A model generated the notes under the pieces. It worked only from the letters and a program-made list of their open reading frames with translations, had not been told where the DNA came from and did not search any database. A DNA stretch of 64,000 bases from Ignisphaera cupida (GTDB lineage: Archaea > Thermoproteota > Thermoprotei_A > Sulfolobales > Ignisphaeraceae): NCBI RefSeq assembly GCF_030186535.1, contig NZ_JASNVW010000001.1:558001-622000 (forward strand). The letters run 5' to 3'. Below are positions 9,057 through 18,920 of this stretch, piece after piece. A program made the translations under genes and the position numbers. Position 1 is the first letter of the stretch. Every line of letters begins with the position of its first letter.

Positions 9057-9698
9057 ATGAATTATCTAGAAACAGCCTCCAATTCTTTAACAAGTCTCTT
9101 ACACTATGCAACTAGGCTAGGATTTTCATTGGAATCACAATATGTTGCAAAGGCTATAAGAATGTTAAAAGATAAAGGTGTTTCACTTGCGCATTTAATG
9201 GCTGAACTGCTTCTTTGTAAATATTTAAGTGAAAAAAACTTTTCATGTGATATAGAGTTCACCATTGGTGATATGAAATGCGATGTTTATGCAAAAATAG
9301 ATAATGTAGATACTTGTATAGAGATAATTTACTACACATTACCACTAGAAACAATTGACAAATGGAGTAATATATTAGTATCAATTCATTTGAAAAAACT
9401 CATAAAAATGTCTAAGAATAAAATAATGTTTGCTGCGTTTGCTTATCCACTTGGACTTATTCCTTTGATACCACCAAAATTATTGGATAATTATACAAAA
9501 GAGGTGATAGTTCAGCTATCTCTTAAGTACATGTTAGATGAGGATGTAATAGCAGAAGCTAGAGAACTGAATTTTGTTACCTCAATAAGTAAGATATATA
9601 TATTTGATCTGTATGCGGCAAAGGTAGAGGAGGTTTTGCCGAGCACTATAAAAAATCTCTTACTGTTCTATGAATCAATATTAAGAGCTAGTATCTGA
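9057..9698 (+). CDS. Hypothetical protein, possibly with a nuclease-like core
   Basis: This 213-residue protein matches no family that I can name. Residues 1-60 look helical. A beta-rich stretch around 72-100 (GDMKCDVYAKIDNVDTCIEIIYYT) has the Asp-then-Glu spacing seen in PD-(D/E)XK folds but lacks the following Lys, so catalysis is doubtful. The 3' end overlaps the ilvD stop by 18 nt in convergent orientation. The start is ATG 9057, right after a GATGATGA stretch. Confidence 0.5.
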   Translation: MNYLETASNSLTSLLHYATRLGFSLESQYVAKAIRMLKDKGVSLAHLMAELLLCKYLSEKNFSCDIEFTIGDMKCDVYAKIDNVDTCIEIIYYTLPLETIDKWSNILVSIHLKKLIKMSKNKIMFAAFAYPLGLIPLIPPKLLDNYTKEVIVQLSLKYMLDEDVIAEARELNFVTSISKIYIFDLYAAKVEEVLPSTIKNLLLFYESILRASI

Positions 9699-11354
9699 CA
9701 CCTTGAATATAGCACCAGTATTAGCAGATGTAACAAGTTTTGAATATCTATAGAGATAACCACCCAATTTCCTCTCTAGTGGTTTAAATGTAGCAAGTCT
9801 TTCTCTAAGCTCCTCTTCTGATATAAGCAAATCAATTCTCTTTCTTTTCAGATCAATTCTTATTCTATCACCATTTCTAACAACTCCTATAGGCCCACCC
9901 TCAGCTGCTTCTGGAGATACATGCCCAATTGCAATACCTCTTGTAGCACCAGAAAATCTGCCATCAGTAACAAGTGCAACATCTCTATCTAAACCCATTC
10001 CAACAAGAGCTGATGTTGCTGTAAGCATTTCTCTCATGCCAGGACCTCCTTTAGGACCCTCATATCTTATTATAACAACATCTCCTTTCATAATTTCCCC
10101 ATTTAGAATAGCTTTAACAGCATCTTCTTCACAATCAAATACCTTTGCATTCCCCTCAAACAAGTAGAGCTCTTCTGGTACTGCAGAAGCCTTTATAACA
10201 GCTCCCTTTGGTGCTAAATTCCCTTTGAGAATTAAAATTCCTCCTCTATTCATATACGGATTCTCAACAGGTCTTACAACATCTGTTCGCCTATTGATAG
10301 CTGCTGATATTATCTCTCTTACCGTTTTTAGCGAAACTGTTATTCTATCTAAATGTATTAGTCCTTTCTTTGAAAGCTCTTTCATAACAACAGGTACTCC
10401 ACCAGCTTCGTGAAGATCCTGTATATGATAAGGACCAGCTGGACTTAACTTGGCAATTGTAGGAGTTTTTTCGCTAATTTCATCAAAATCATCTAGTGAA
10501 AGTTCAACTCCAGCTTCATTAGCTATTGCCATTAAATGCAAAACAGTGTTTGTAGAACCTCCCAAAGCCATGTCAACTGCTATAGCATCTAAAAATGCTT
10601 CTCTAGTTAAGATCTTTCTAGCAGTAATTCCTCTTTTAACAAGTTCCACTATCATCATACCTGTGTACTTAGCTATTCTAATTCTCTCTGCAGAAACTGC
10701 TAAAGCCGTTCCATTACCAGGAAGAGATATTCCCATGGCTTCAGAAAGAACATTAAGAGTATTTGCTGTGAACATACCTGCACATGATCCTACACCAGGA
10801 CAAGCAACATTTTCTAACTCAATTAGATCTTCATATGATGTTTTACCACTTTTATAAGCACCAATAGCCTCGAAAACATCATGCAAATCAACATCTTTAC
10901 CTTTATACCTTCCAGCAAGCATAGGACCGCCGGAAATGAAAATCGCTGGTATATCAAGTCTTGCTGCAGCCATGAGCATACCCGGTATAATTTTATCGCA
11001 TGAAGCTATTAAAACGATGCCATCGAATTGATAAGCCTTTGCCATAATTTCTATTGAATCCGCTATAACCTCTCTAGATGGTAAGGAATACTTCATACCT
11101 TCATGACCCATTGCAATTCCATCACAAAGACCAATTGTATTAAATTCTAGCGGCGTTCCACCAGCAATTCTAATACCAGCTTTAGCAGCTTCAGCAATTT
11201 CTCTCAAATGCTTATGCCCTGGTATTAACTCATTCCATGAATTTGCAATACCTATAATCGGTTTTGATAATTCCTCATCTGTTAGCCCAAGAGCTTTATA
11301 GAGACATCTATGAGGAGCTCTTTCAATACCCTCTATAGTAATTCTGCTTCTCAA
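9681..11354 (-). CDS. ilvD: Dihydroxy-acid dehydratase
   Basis: This 557-residue enzyme dehydrates 2,3-dihydroxy-isovalerate and -methylvalerate to the 2-oxo acids of valine and isoleucine. Its [Fe-S] ligands are Cys76 (GLCDGIAMGHEGM), Cys119 (ASCDKIIPGM) and Cys191 in ACPGVGSCAGM. The C-terminal domain has ALVTDGRFSGATRG. The start is TTG 11354, set by a strong GGGTGATG ribosome binding site 6 nt upstream; no ATG fits. That site overlaps the stop of the citramalate synthase frame (TGA 11361-11363), so the two are translationally linked. Confidence 0.95.
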   Translation of the reverse strand: MRSRITIEGIERAPHRCLYKALGLTDEELSKPIIGIANSWNELIPGHKHLREIAEAAKAGIRIAGGTPLEFNTIGLCDGIAMGHEGMKYSLPSREVIADSIEIMAKAYQFDGIVLIASCDKIIPGMLMAAARLDIPAIFISGGPMLAGRYKGKDVDLHDVFEAIGAYKSGKTSYEDLIELENVACPGVGSCAGMFTANTLNVLSEAMGISLPGNGTALAVSAERIRIAKYTGMMIVELVKRGITARKILTREAFLDAIAVDMALGGSTNTVLHLMAIANEAGVELSLDDFDEISEKTPTIAKLSPAGPYHIQDLHEAGGVPVVMKELSKKGLIHLDRITVSLKTVREIISAAINRRTDVVRPVENPYMNRGGILILKGNLAPKGAVIKASAVPEELYLFEGNAKVFDCEEDAVKAILNGEIMKGDVVIIRYEGPKGGPGMREMLTATSALVGMGLDRDVALVTDGRFSGATRGIAIGHVSPEAAEGGPIGVVRNGDRIRIDLKRKRIDLLISEEELRERLATFKPLERKLGGYLYRYSKLVTSANTGAIFKVSDTSS

Positions 11355-11360
11355 GTATCA

Positions 11361-12920
11361 TCACCCTCTTAAACCAAATGTTTTATTATTAAATTTCATA
11401 GACTTTAAAATATTGTAGTATTCTAATCCATCTATAACTGCTTTTGCAATTGCATCAAATATATTGAGAGATACTGCCTGTGTAGACCAAGATAAATACT
11501 TATTGTTAAAACTTATAGTGACTCTAAACATTTTATCTTGTAACAATGAAATTTCAATGCTTATTTTGAGATCATTATCTATAGAATACGCTCTTTTAAC
11601 GGAATCCAGCAAAGCATTAACCAAGGCATTTACAGGATCTATACCAACATCCTTACTCACAATATTATCAACATCAACAACAGCCACTGAAACACCCATA
11701 GAACTTGAAAATACAGTCCAGCTGAACTTATTTACGCCATTGCCTCCATAGCCAAGCTCCTTTAACGCAATTAGCACAGCTGATGCAGCAGCTTTATCAA
11801 ATGTATAGCCTTGTTTCTCTAAATTCTTAATCTTCGCAATAATTCTCTTAATGCGATCATCCTTTTTATCTACATTAATTCCAAAGTCCTTTAAAATAGC
11901 AACAATATTTGCAGCCCCACCTAATTCAGAGATTATAAATTTTCTAGAGTTGCCTACAACTTCAGGATCTATATGTTCATAAGCTTTTGGATTCTTCAAA
12001 ACAGCATCAACATGCACACCACCCTTATGTGCAAATGCAAATTCTCCTACATATGGTTGATAGGGATTCGGCAAAGTATTGGTTATTTTATATACAAGAT
12101 TAGAAACATCTCTAAGTTTCTTCAAATTCTCATCATTTTTCAATACTCTAAACCCAAGTTTAAATCGTATAGATGGAATAACTTGAGTTAGATCAGCATT
12201 ACCCGTTCTCTCACCAATTCCATTTATAGTTCCTTGCACATGTCTAGCACCTGCATAAACTCCAATTAGCGTATTGGCAACAGCACATCCACTATCATTA
12301 TGCATATGAAGACCAACTACACTATTAACATTTTTAACAACATTTTTTACAATGTCGTATACCTCCCAAGGCATCATACCTCCATTTGTATCAGCAAGAA
12401 CTAAAACCCTTGCACCAGCCTCTTCAGCAACTCTAATAACATTCATTGCGTATTCAGAGTCTTCTTTGAATCCTTGGAAGAAGTGTTCAGCATCAAATAT
12501 TACTTCAATTCCATGTTTTCTCAAATAATCTATTGTATCGTATATCATTTCTAGATTCTCTTCTTTAGATGCTTTCAAAACCTCATATACATGAAGAGTC
12601 CATGCCTTTCCAAATATTACTGCTACCTCAACATCGGCTTTTATTATGGCTTCAACATTTTTATCTTGTGCTACATGAACATCCTTTTTTCGAGTACTTC
12701 CAAAAGCTGCTATCTTAGCATTTCTAAGCCCATATTTCTTTATTTCTTTAAAGAATTCCTCGTCCTTAGGATTTGACCCTGGCCAACCACCTTCTATGTA
12801 GTTAACACCTAGGTCATCAAGAGCTAATGCAATTCTTATTTTATCTTCAAGTGAAAATGATACTCCAGCTGCTTGAGAACCATCTCTTAGCGTCGTATCA
12901 AGTACTTCAACCTCGGATTT
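11361..12920 (-). CDS. cimA: (R)-citramalate synthase (CimA, long type), frame lacking a usable start codon
   Basis: The open frame encodes 519 residues, the full family length. It opens with LDTTLRDGSQAAGVSF, then GVNYIEGGWPGSNPKD, the catalytic LHMHNDSGCAVAN and a C-terminal LeuA-type regulatory domain. CimA condenses pyruvate with acetyl-CoA, opening the threonine-independent isoleucine route, which fits its place between ilvC and ilvD. There is no ATG, GTG or TTG between the frame's upstream TAG (12921-12923) and TTG 12578, which lies about 114 codons inside. An ATG (12930-12932) is in frame but is followed by GTG, GTT and the TAG. A second ATG (12947-12949) opens a frame that one extra A in the AAA at 12918-12920 would join to cimA. 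It may be a sequencing error, a recent mutation or recoding. Confidence 0.85.
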   Translation of the reverse strand, partial: KSEVEVLDTTLRDGSQAAGVSFSLEDKIRIALALDDLGVNYIEGGWPGSNPKDEEFFKEIKKYGLRNAKIAAFGSTRKKDVHVAQDKNVEAIIKADVEVAVIFGKAWTLHVYEVLKASKEENLEMIYDTIDYLRKHGIEVIFDAEHFFQGFKEDSEYAMNVIRVAEEAGARVLVLADTNGGMMPWEVYDIVKNVVKNVNSVVGLHMHNDSGCAVANTLIGVYAGARHVQGTINGIGERTGNADLTQVIPSIRFKLGFRVLKNDENLKKLRDVSNLVYKITNTLPNPYQPYVGEFAFAHKGGVHVDAVLKNPKAYEHIDPEVVGNSRKFIISELGGAANIVAILKDFGINVDKKDDRIKRIIAKIKNLEKQGYTFDKAAASAVLIALKELGYGGNGVNKFSWTVFSSSMGVSVAVVDVDNIVSKDVGIDPVNALVNALLDSVKRAYSIDNDLKISIEISLLQDKMFRVTISFNNKYLSWSTQAVSLNIFDAIAKAVIDGLEYYNILKSMKFNNKTFGLRG

Positions 12921-12971
12921 CTAAACCACCATTCACCCACACTCACCATAAAAATGTTTTTACATGTATTA

Positions 12972-12985
12972 AATGATTTAAGAAA
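12972..12985 (-). promoter_or_regulatory. TATA-like element before cimA
   Basis: On the minus strand TTTCTTAAATC lies about 28 nt before ATG 12949, which would give a leaderless transcript starting near that ATG. A second candidate, CTTAAAAACC, is at 13001-13010. Either would give cimA its own promoter downstream of ilvC. Both are read by eye. Confidence 0.35.
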
Positions 12986-13005
12986 TATGTATTTTCTTAG
13001 GGTTT

Positions 13006-14321
<1,316 letters not shown>

Positions 14322-14344
<23 letters not shown>

Positions 14345-16052
14345 ATACAATCATCTCTCTAAAGCTACCACCAGGAGGTAAAGTTGGAAGAGCCTTCTCA
14401 TCTCTATTAACAGGTACTCTAATAACAGCTGGCACATTCTCCTTCATAGATTTCCTCAATGCAACCTCAATATCTTCATATGATTGAGCATCAAAACCTA
14501 GAGCACCAAATCCCTCCGCAATCTTTACAAAGTTTGTTGAAGGTCCAAGGTCAACAGCAATTATTCTTCTGTTAAAGAATAAATCTTGCACTTGTCTTAC
14601 AAGACCTAAAGTTCTGTTGTCAAATACTATAGCTATTATTGGTATGTCTTCATCTACCGCTGTTCCAAGATTATTCATAGTCATTATGAAGGAGCCATCA
14701 CCATCTAAATCAACAACAACCTTATCAGGTCTAGCAACCTTGGCTCCCATGGCTGCGGGCAAACCAAATCCCATTGTGCCCATGCCGCCAGATGTTAAAA
14801 ATGTTCTTGGTTCAAAGGATTCCCAGAAAACCCCTGCCCACATCTGGTGAGCGCCTACACCAGTTGTTATTATAGCATCTCTTGGTATTGTATTTCTAAT
14901 TGTTTTTAATATCTTCCACGGTTTCAGCCCTCTTCCATCATCATAGTAATATATTTGAGAGTAGTACTCTTTGTATTCTAATATTTTCCTAATCCATGCA
15001 CTTCTGTCGCTCTTTAAACCAATTTCATGTACAGCTTTAATGAGTTCCTTCAACCCCTTCCTAACATCACTTATTATAAATGATTCTACAGGAAGTTGTA
15101 CAGAAAGTCTCTGAACATCCGTAGGATCAATATTGATAAGAATAAGCTTCTTCTTTGTATCAAGAACATCCTTAATATTCGGAATTGTTCTATCACTTAA
15201 TCTGGCACCTACAACAAGAACAACGTCAGCTTCCATAAATGCCTTGTTTGCTTCTGCCCTTCCATAATAACCCATCATGCCAATGTACAAAGGGTGATCA
15301 TTTGGTATAGCTGATTTGCCAAGTAATGTAGAGACAATTGGCATTCTAAGCATTTCCGCAAGAGCTATAATCTCTTCTGAAGCTGGAGACCAAACAGCTC
15401 CTGCTCCTACAATCATTAAAGGTTTTTCAGCTTCAATCAAGAGTTTAGCTGCTTTCTTAACCATTATAGGATCTATAAACTCTGGAAACTCTCTATACCC
15501 TTTGAATGAAAAACCATTGTACCACTTGATTCTATCACTATCAACATCTTCATTAAATAAGTCTCTTGGAATATCAATCACAACAGGTCCTGGTCTTCCA
15601 GTTGTTGCTATATAAATGGCATTTCTAACCCATATGGGAATATCCTCAGCCTTTCTTATTTGTATAGCAAACTTCGTTATATTAGCTACAACCCCAGGTA
15701 TATCAGCTTCTTGAAATGATAATTTGCCTAAGCTTGATCTTGTTACTTGACCAGTTATTGCAATGACAGGAGAACTATCCCAATAAGCAGTTGCAAGACC
15801 GGTTACAAGATTAAGTGCACCTGGTCCTGATGTAGCTGTGCAAAAACCTGGTTTTCCAGAGGCTCTTGCATAACCATCTGCTGCATGTGCTGCCCCCTGT
15901 TCATGTCTCATGATAATAACTCTTATGTCATTGTTTGCTACATATTCTACTAAAGCATCATAGAATGCCATGTTTGATAATCCAGGAATTCCAAAGATTA
16001 CCTTCACACCCTCTCTCTTTAGAGTCTCAGCTAAAAGCACCGAGCCCTTCAT
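14322..16052 (-). CDS. ilvB: Acetolactate synthase, catalytic (large) subunit
   Basis: This ThDP enzyme of about 576 residues makes acetolactate from two pyruvates, or acetohydroxybutyrate from pyruvate and 2-oxobutyrate. The catalytic Glu is in RHEQGAAHAADGYARASG (about residue 51). Other blocks are ATSGPGALNLVTG and the ThDP/Mg motif GDGSFIMTMNNLGTAV running to VFDN near 450-480. An in-frame GTG at 16061 is possible. ATG 16052 is better because GGTGAG lies 4-5 nt before it. The gene heads the minus-strand set ilvB-ilvN-ilvC-cimA-ilvD. Its leader is unusually long for an archaeal mRNA and holds small ORFs (separate entries). Confidence 0.94.
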
Positions 16053-16057
16053 AATAC

Positions 16058-16144
16058 TCACCTTATCAGAATAAGCAAAAGATTCAACAACAGATTGCTA
16101 TCTTTTCCATAACTCAATTTGCTGTTTCTGCTTTTGCTCTCCAT
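16058..16144 (-). CDS. Small leader ORF, 28 codons, Leu/Ile-rich C-terminus, in front of ilvB
   Basis: From ATG 16144 the frame runs 28 codons to TGA 16058-16060. The last eleven residues are LLLNLLLILIR: six Leu and two Ile, i.e. the products of this pathway. The stop lies inside the GGTGAG ribosome binding site of ilvB (the TGA overlaps the alternative GTG start by GTGA). A ribosome stalled or terminating here would therefore directly affect ilvB initiation. No clear ribosome binding site precedes ATG 16144, and another small frame (from ATG 16156-16154, 14 codons) overlaps it. Translation is unproven. Confidence 0.4.
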   Translation of the reverse strand: MESKSRNSKLSYGKDSNLLLNLLLILIR

Positions 16145-16161
16145 AGACGAATTTGCATTGC

Positions 16162-16182
16162 TTAACTGACTTGGAGTTCCAT
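16162..16182 (-). CDS. Six-codon upstream ORF with strong ribosome binding site in the ilvB leader
   Basis: ATG 16180-16182 opens MELQVS followed by TAA. It is preceded by GGTGATGGTG, which places a perfect GGTGA 5 nt before the ATG, the same spacing as at ilvB itself. It could load ribosomes onto the leader ahead of the Leu/Ile-rich ORF. It may equally be chance, given its length. Confidence 0.25.
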   Translation of the reverse strand: MELQVS

Positions 16183-16245
16183 CACCATCACCTAACCATA
16201 TCTTAATACATTTATCTCAGGTACTTCTTATTTTGTGTATGAGCA

Positions 16246-16260
16246 GGTTTTTAAATTTTT
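16246..16260 (-). promoter_or_regulatory. TATA-like promoter element of the ilvB operon
   Basis: The minus strand reads AAATTTAAAAACCTG, a good crenarchaeal TATA box. Transcription would start near 16226, giving a leader of about 170 nt before ilvB. The 16053-16349 gap also holds the divergent leuA promoter. Confidence 0.45.
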
Positions 16261-16293
16261 TAGGTGCTTATACATGTTTAATTGTGCATAATA

Positions 16294-16304
16294 GCTTATA
16301 TACC
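16294..16304 (+). promoter_or_regulatory. TATA-like promoter element of leuA-leuB
   Basis: GCTTATATACC lies about 50 nt before GTG 16350. The predicted start near 16327 gives a leader of about 23 nt. It is back to back with the ilvB promoter. Confidence 0.45.
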
Positions 16305-16349
16305 TGACTCAACACTTCTTAGCATTGGACAAAAGCCAAGCTTGGAGGT

Positions 16350-17540
16350 GTGTTTATTGCTCCAACTCAAAATAGTTTAGACTATATACAAAGAAAAAGT
16401 GAAAAGAGAGTTGTAAGACTATTGGATACAACATTAAGAGACGGAGAGCAAATGCCTGGAATTTCTCTAACATCACAGCAAAAACTTGAAATAGCGTTGG
16501 CTCTAAATGATTTAGGTGTTGATTCTATAGAGGCTGGTTTTCCAATTACTAGCAGAGGAGAGTTTGAAGCTGTAAAAAGAATTGCTAAAGAGATCAGAGG
16601 TTCAGAGGTTATAGCCTTGGCTAGAGCAAATAAACAAGATATTGATAAGGTTATCGAAGCTGAGGTGCCAGCTGTTCATACATTTATAGCCACATCTGAG
16701 CTGCATATGAAGTACAAGCTTAAGCTTAGCCCTGAGCAAGTTGTTGAAAAAGCTGTTTCAGCTGTTGAATATGCTAAAAGTCATGGTTTAGTAGTAGAGT
16801 TTAGTGCTGAAGATGCTACAAGATCTAATTTGCAGTTCCTAAGCAGGGTATTTCAAGCTGTTGTTAATGCAGGAGCAGATAGAATAGATATTGCAGATAC
16901 TGTTGGAGTTGCATATCCAAGTTACATTGCCTTTATAACAACATATATTAGATCGTCTGTAAAAGGAAACTATCTACTAAGTGTTCACTGTCACAATGAT
17001 TTTGGCATGGCCGTTGCAAACAGTGTTACAGCTATTGAGAATGGGGCTGACCAAGCTCATGTCACAGTTCTTGGGGTTGGTGAAAGAGCAGGAAATGCTG
17101 CATTAGAAGAAGTTGCAACCGCACTAGCATTCCTATATGGATATAAAGTCAAGATAGATTTTAGTAAAATAAACAAGGTTGCAAAACTTGTTTCATCATA
17201 TTTCGGAATACAAATACCGCCAAACAAGGCTATTGTAGGTGCAAATGCATTTTCGCATGAGTCTGGTATTCATGTTCATGGTATATTAAGTTATCCTCTT
17301 ACATATGAGCCTTTAGATCCTTCAATTGTTGGTGCAGAGAGAAGAATTGTTATAGGAAAGCATAGTGGACGACATGCAATTGAATATGTTATTAAACAGC
17401 TTGGATTAGAGCCTAGAGAAGAGGCTATAAAGAATATCTTGAATAAAGTAAAGGATTTAGCTGACCAAGGAATTAAAATTACATGGGAATTGATACTAAA
17501 ACTTGTGAAAGAGGAATATGGGGATGTGAATAATGTATAG
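16350..17540 (+). CDS. leuA: 2-isopropylmalate synthase-like enzyme without regulatory domain
   Basis: This 396-residue member of the isopropylmalate/homocitrate/citramalate synthase family condenses acetyl-CoA with a 2-oxo acid. The catalytic motif LLDTTLRDGEQMPG is at 24-37, EAGFPITSRGEFEAV follows, metal His are in SVHCHNDFGMAVANS (about 211-225), and ANAFSHESGIHVHG is near 300. The roughly 120-residue C-terminal allosteric domain is absent, so leucine feedback is not expected here. Pairing with leuB next to ilv genes favours leucine synthesis; a homocitrate role cannot be excluded. GTG 16350 is the only canonical start that keeps the first strand. GGAGG sits only 1 nt before it, closer than usual. 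Confidence 0.85.
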   Translation: MFIAPTQNSLDYIQRKSEKRVVRLLDTTLRDGEQMPGISLTSQQKLEIALALNDLGVDSIEAGFPITSRGEFEAVKRIAKEIRGSEVIALARANKQDIDKVIEAEVPAVHTFIATSELHMKYKLKLSPEQVVEKAVSAVEYAKSHGLVVEFSAEDATRSNLQFLSRVFQAVVNAGADRIDIADTVGVAYPSYIAFITTYIRSSVKGNYLLSVHCHNDFGMAVANSVTAIENGADQAHVTVLGVGERAGNAALEEVATALAFLYGYKVKIDFSKINKVAKLVSSYFGIQIPPNKAIVGANAFSHESGIHVHGILSYPLTYEPLDPSIVGAERRIVIGKHSGRHAIEYVIKQLGLEPREEAIKNILNKVKDLADQGIKITWELILKLVKEEYGDVNNV

Positions 17541-18546
17541 AGTAGCTATTATAGAAGGTGATGGAATAGGTCCTGAAGTTGTTAATGCTGCACTTCATGT
17601 TTTAAACAAGGTTGTTGCAAGATATGCACTTAATATAGAGTTCATAAAGGTTGAGGCAGGGGATGCTGCTGTTAAGAAGTATGGTGTTGCTGTTCCAGAA
17701 GATTCTTGGAGAATTATAAAATCATGTGATGTTATTCTAAAAGGTCCTGTAGGAGAATCTGCAGGTGATGTTGTTGTCAAAATTAGAAGAGGACTTGATT
17801 TATACGCAAATATAAGGCCTTCAAAAGCATTTCCTGGTGTAAAAGCTTTGAATCCAAATATTGACTTAGTTATTGTGAGAGAGAATACGGAGGATGTGTA
17901 TGTAAGAGCAGAATATATTCTCCCGAATGACGTGTCTATTGCTATTCGTGTCATAAGTAAGAAGGCTTCCCAAAGAATAGCTAGAAAGGCATTTGAAATA
18001 GCTAGGAATAGAAGAAAGAAAGTTACAGTTGTGCATAAAGCTAATGTTTTAACCATAACAGATGGTCTTTTCAGATCCATGACATATGAAGTTAAAAAAG
18101 AGTATCCAGATGTCGATATAGATGAAATGTATATTGATGCTGCTGTAATGGACATTGTTAGAAAACCTGAGAGATTTGATGTTATTGTAACAACGAATCT
18201 GTATGGAGATATACTAAGCGATTTAGCAGCTTATGTATCTGGCAGTATAGGACTTGCCTCTTCAGCGAATATAGGTGATGAAAAAGCAATGTTTGAACCT
18301 ATTCATGGTGCTGCATTTGATATTGCTGGTAAAGGTATTGCAAATCCCACGGCCATGATATTGTCAGCTGCTTGGATGCTTAAATGGCTTGGTGAAAAAA
18401 GCCATAGTGAAAGATATGTAGAGGCTGGTAAAAGCATAGAAAGAGCTGTTGAAATAACACTAGCAGAAGGGAAAAAACTCACACCTGATCTTGGAGGAAA
18501 TGCAACAACAATTGAGTTTACTGAAGCAATTGCTTCAAAGATTTGA
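17533..18546 (+). CDS. leuB: 3-isopropylmalate dehydrogenase (isocitrate/isopropylmalate DH family)
   Basis: This 337-residue oxidative decarboxylase opens with RVAIIEGDGIGPEVV (residues 3-17). It contains YANIRPSKAFPGVKAL, VIVRENTEDVYVRAEY near 118-133, the catalytic Lys in VVHKANVL near 168, and the metal Asp residues in TTNLYGDILSDLAAY near 219-233. FEPIHGAAFDIAGKGIANP completes the nucleotide site. The family also includes homoisocitrate dehydrogenases. Context with leuA and ilv genes favours isopropylmalate or the methylmalate step of the citramalate route. ATG 17533 overlaps the leuA end by 8 nt. The LeuC/LeuD isomerase is not in the window. Confidence 0.85.
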   Translation: MYRVAIIEGDGIGPEVVNAALHVLNKVVARYALNIEFIKVEAGDAAVKKYGVAVPEDSWRIIKSCDVILKGPVGESAGDVVVKIRRGLDLYANIRPSKAFPGVKALNPNIDLVIVRENTEDVYVRAEYILPNDVSIAIRVISKKASQRIARKAFEIARNRRKKVTVVHKANVLTITDGLFRSMTYEVKKEYPDVDIDEMYIDAAVMDIVRKPERFDVIVTTNLYGDILSDLAAYVSGSIGLASSANIGDEKAMFEPIHGAAFDIAGKGIANPTAMILSAAWMLKWLGEKSHSERYVEAGKSIERAVEITLAEGKKLTPDLGGNATTIEFTEAIASKI

Positions 18547-18551
18547 ATTCT

Positions 18552-18920
18552 CTACAAAATTTCGCTATATCTTCGGTAAAAACAACTAAAGTTACCTGTG
18601 TGACACATAGGACCCATAGGCTTTACCAAAACAAGTACAGCATCCTCATCACAATCAATCTTAATATCAACAACAATTTGCAAATTTCCACTAGTTTCAC
18701 CTTTCAACCACAACTTTTTTCTAGATGTTGACCAAAGGTGAAGATATCCTGTTGTAACTGTTTTTATCAAAGCTTCTCTATTCATAAATGCAACTGATAA
18801 AACCTCTTTTGTTTTATAGTCTTGCACAACAGCTATTACAGTATTATCCTCATGTCTAAACTTCAATTTATTAGCTAGTTTCTCTGCCTCTTCAATACTA
18901 AGTCTCATGTTTTCAACCAC
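18552..18920 (-). CDS. hisI: Phosphoribosyl-AMP cyclohydrolase
   Basis: This 122-residue zinc enzyme opens the adenine ring of PR-AMP (third step). Metal ligands are visible in IDCDEDAVLVLV (near 87-98) and CHTGNFSCFYRR (near 107-118). It is the monofunctional, HisI-only form; PR-ATP pyrophosphatase is a separate gene (hisE). It is last in the operon. Its start overlaps hisH by 16 nt, and MRLSIEEAE (ATG 18908) is an alternative start. It converges with leuB across only 5 nt. Confidence 0.95.
   Translation of the reverse strand: MVENMRLSIEEAEKLANKLKFRHEDNTVIAVVQDYKTKEVLSVAFMNREALIKTVTTGYLHLWSTSRKKLWLKGETSGNLQIVVDIKIDCDEDAVLVLVKPMGPMCHTGNFSCFYRRYSEIL

Noticed and set aside
14920-14945. TCAG - 10 nt - TCATCAT pattern (half of a minus-strand C/D RNA)
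   Set aside because: It lies inside the ilvB coding sequence, and the second box pair is absent.
16350-18546. Assignment of the leuA-leuB pair to lysine synthesis (homocitrate and homoisocitrate)
   Set aside because: No lysW, lysX or other LysW-pathway gene is near, and the pair is back to back with the ilv set; leucine/isoleucine is more economical, though not proven.
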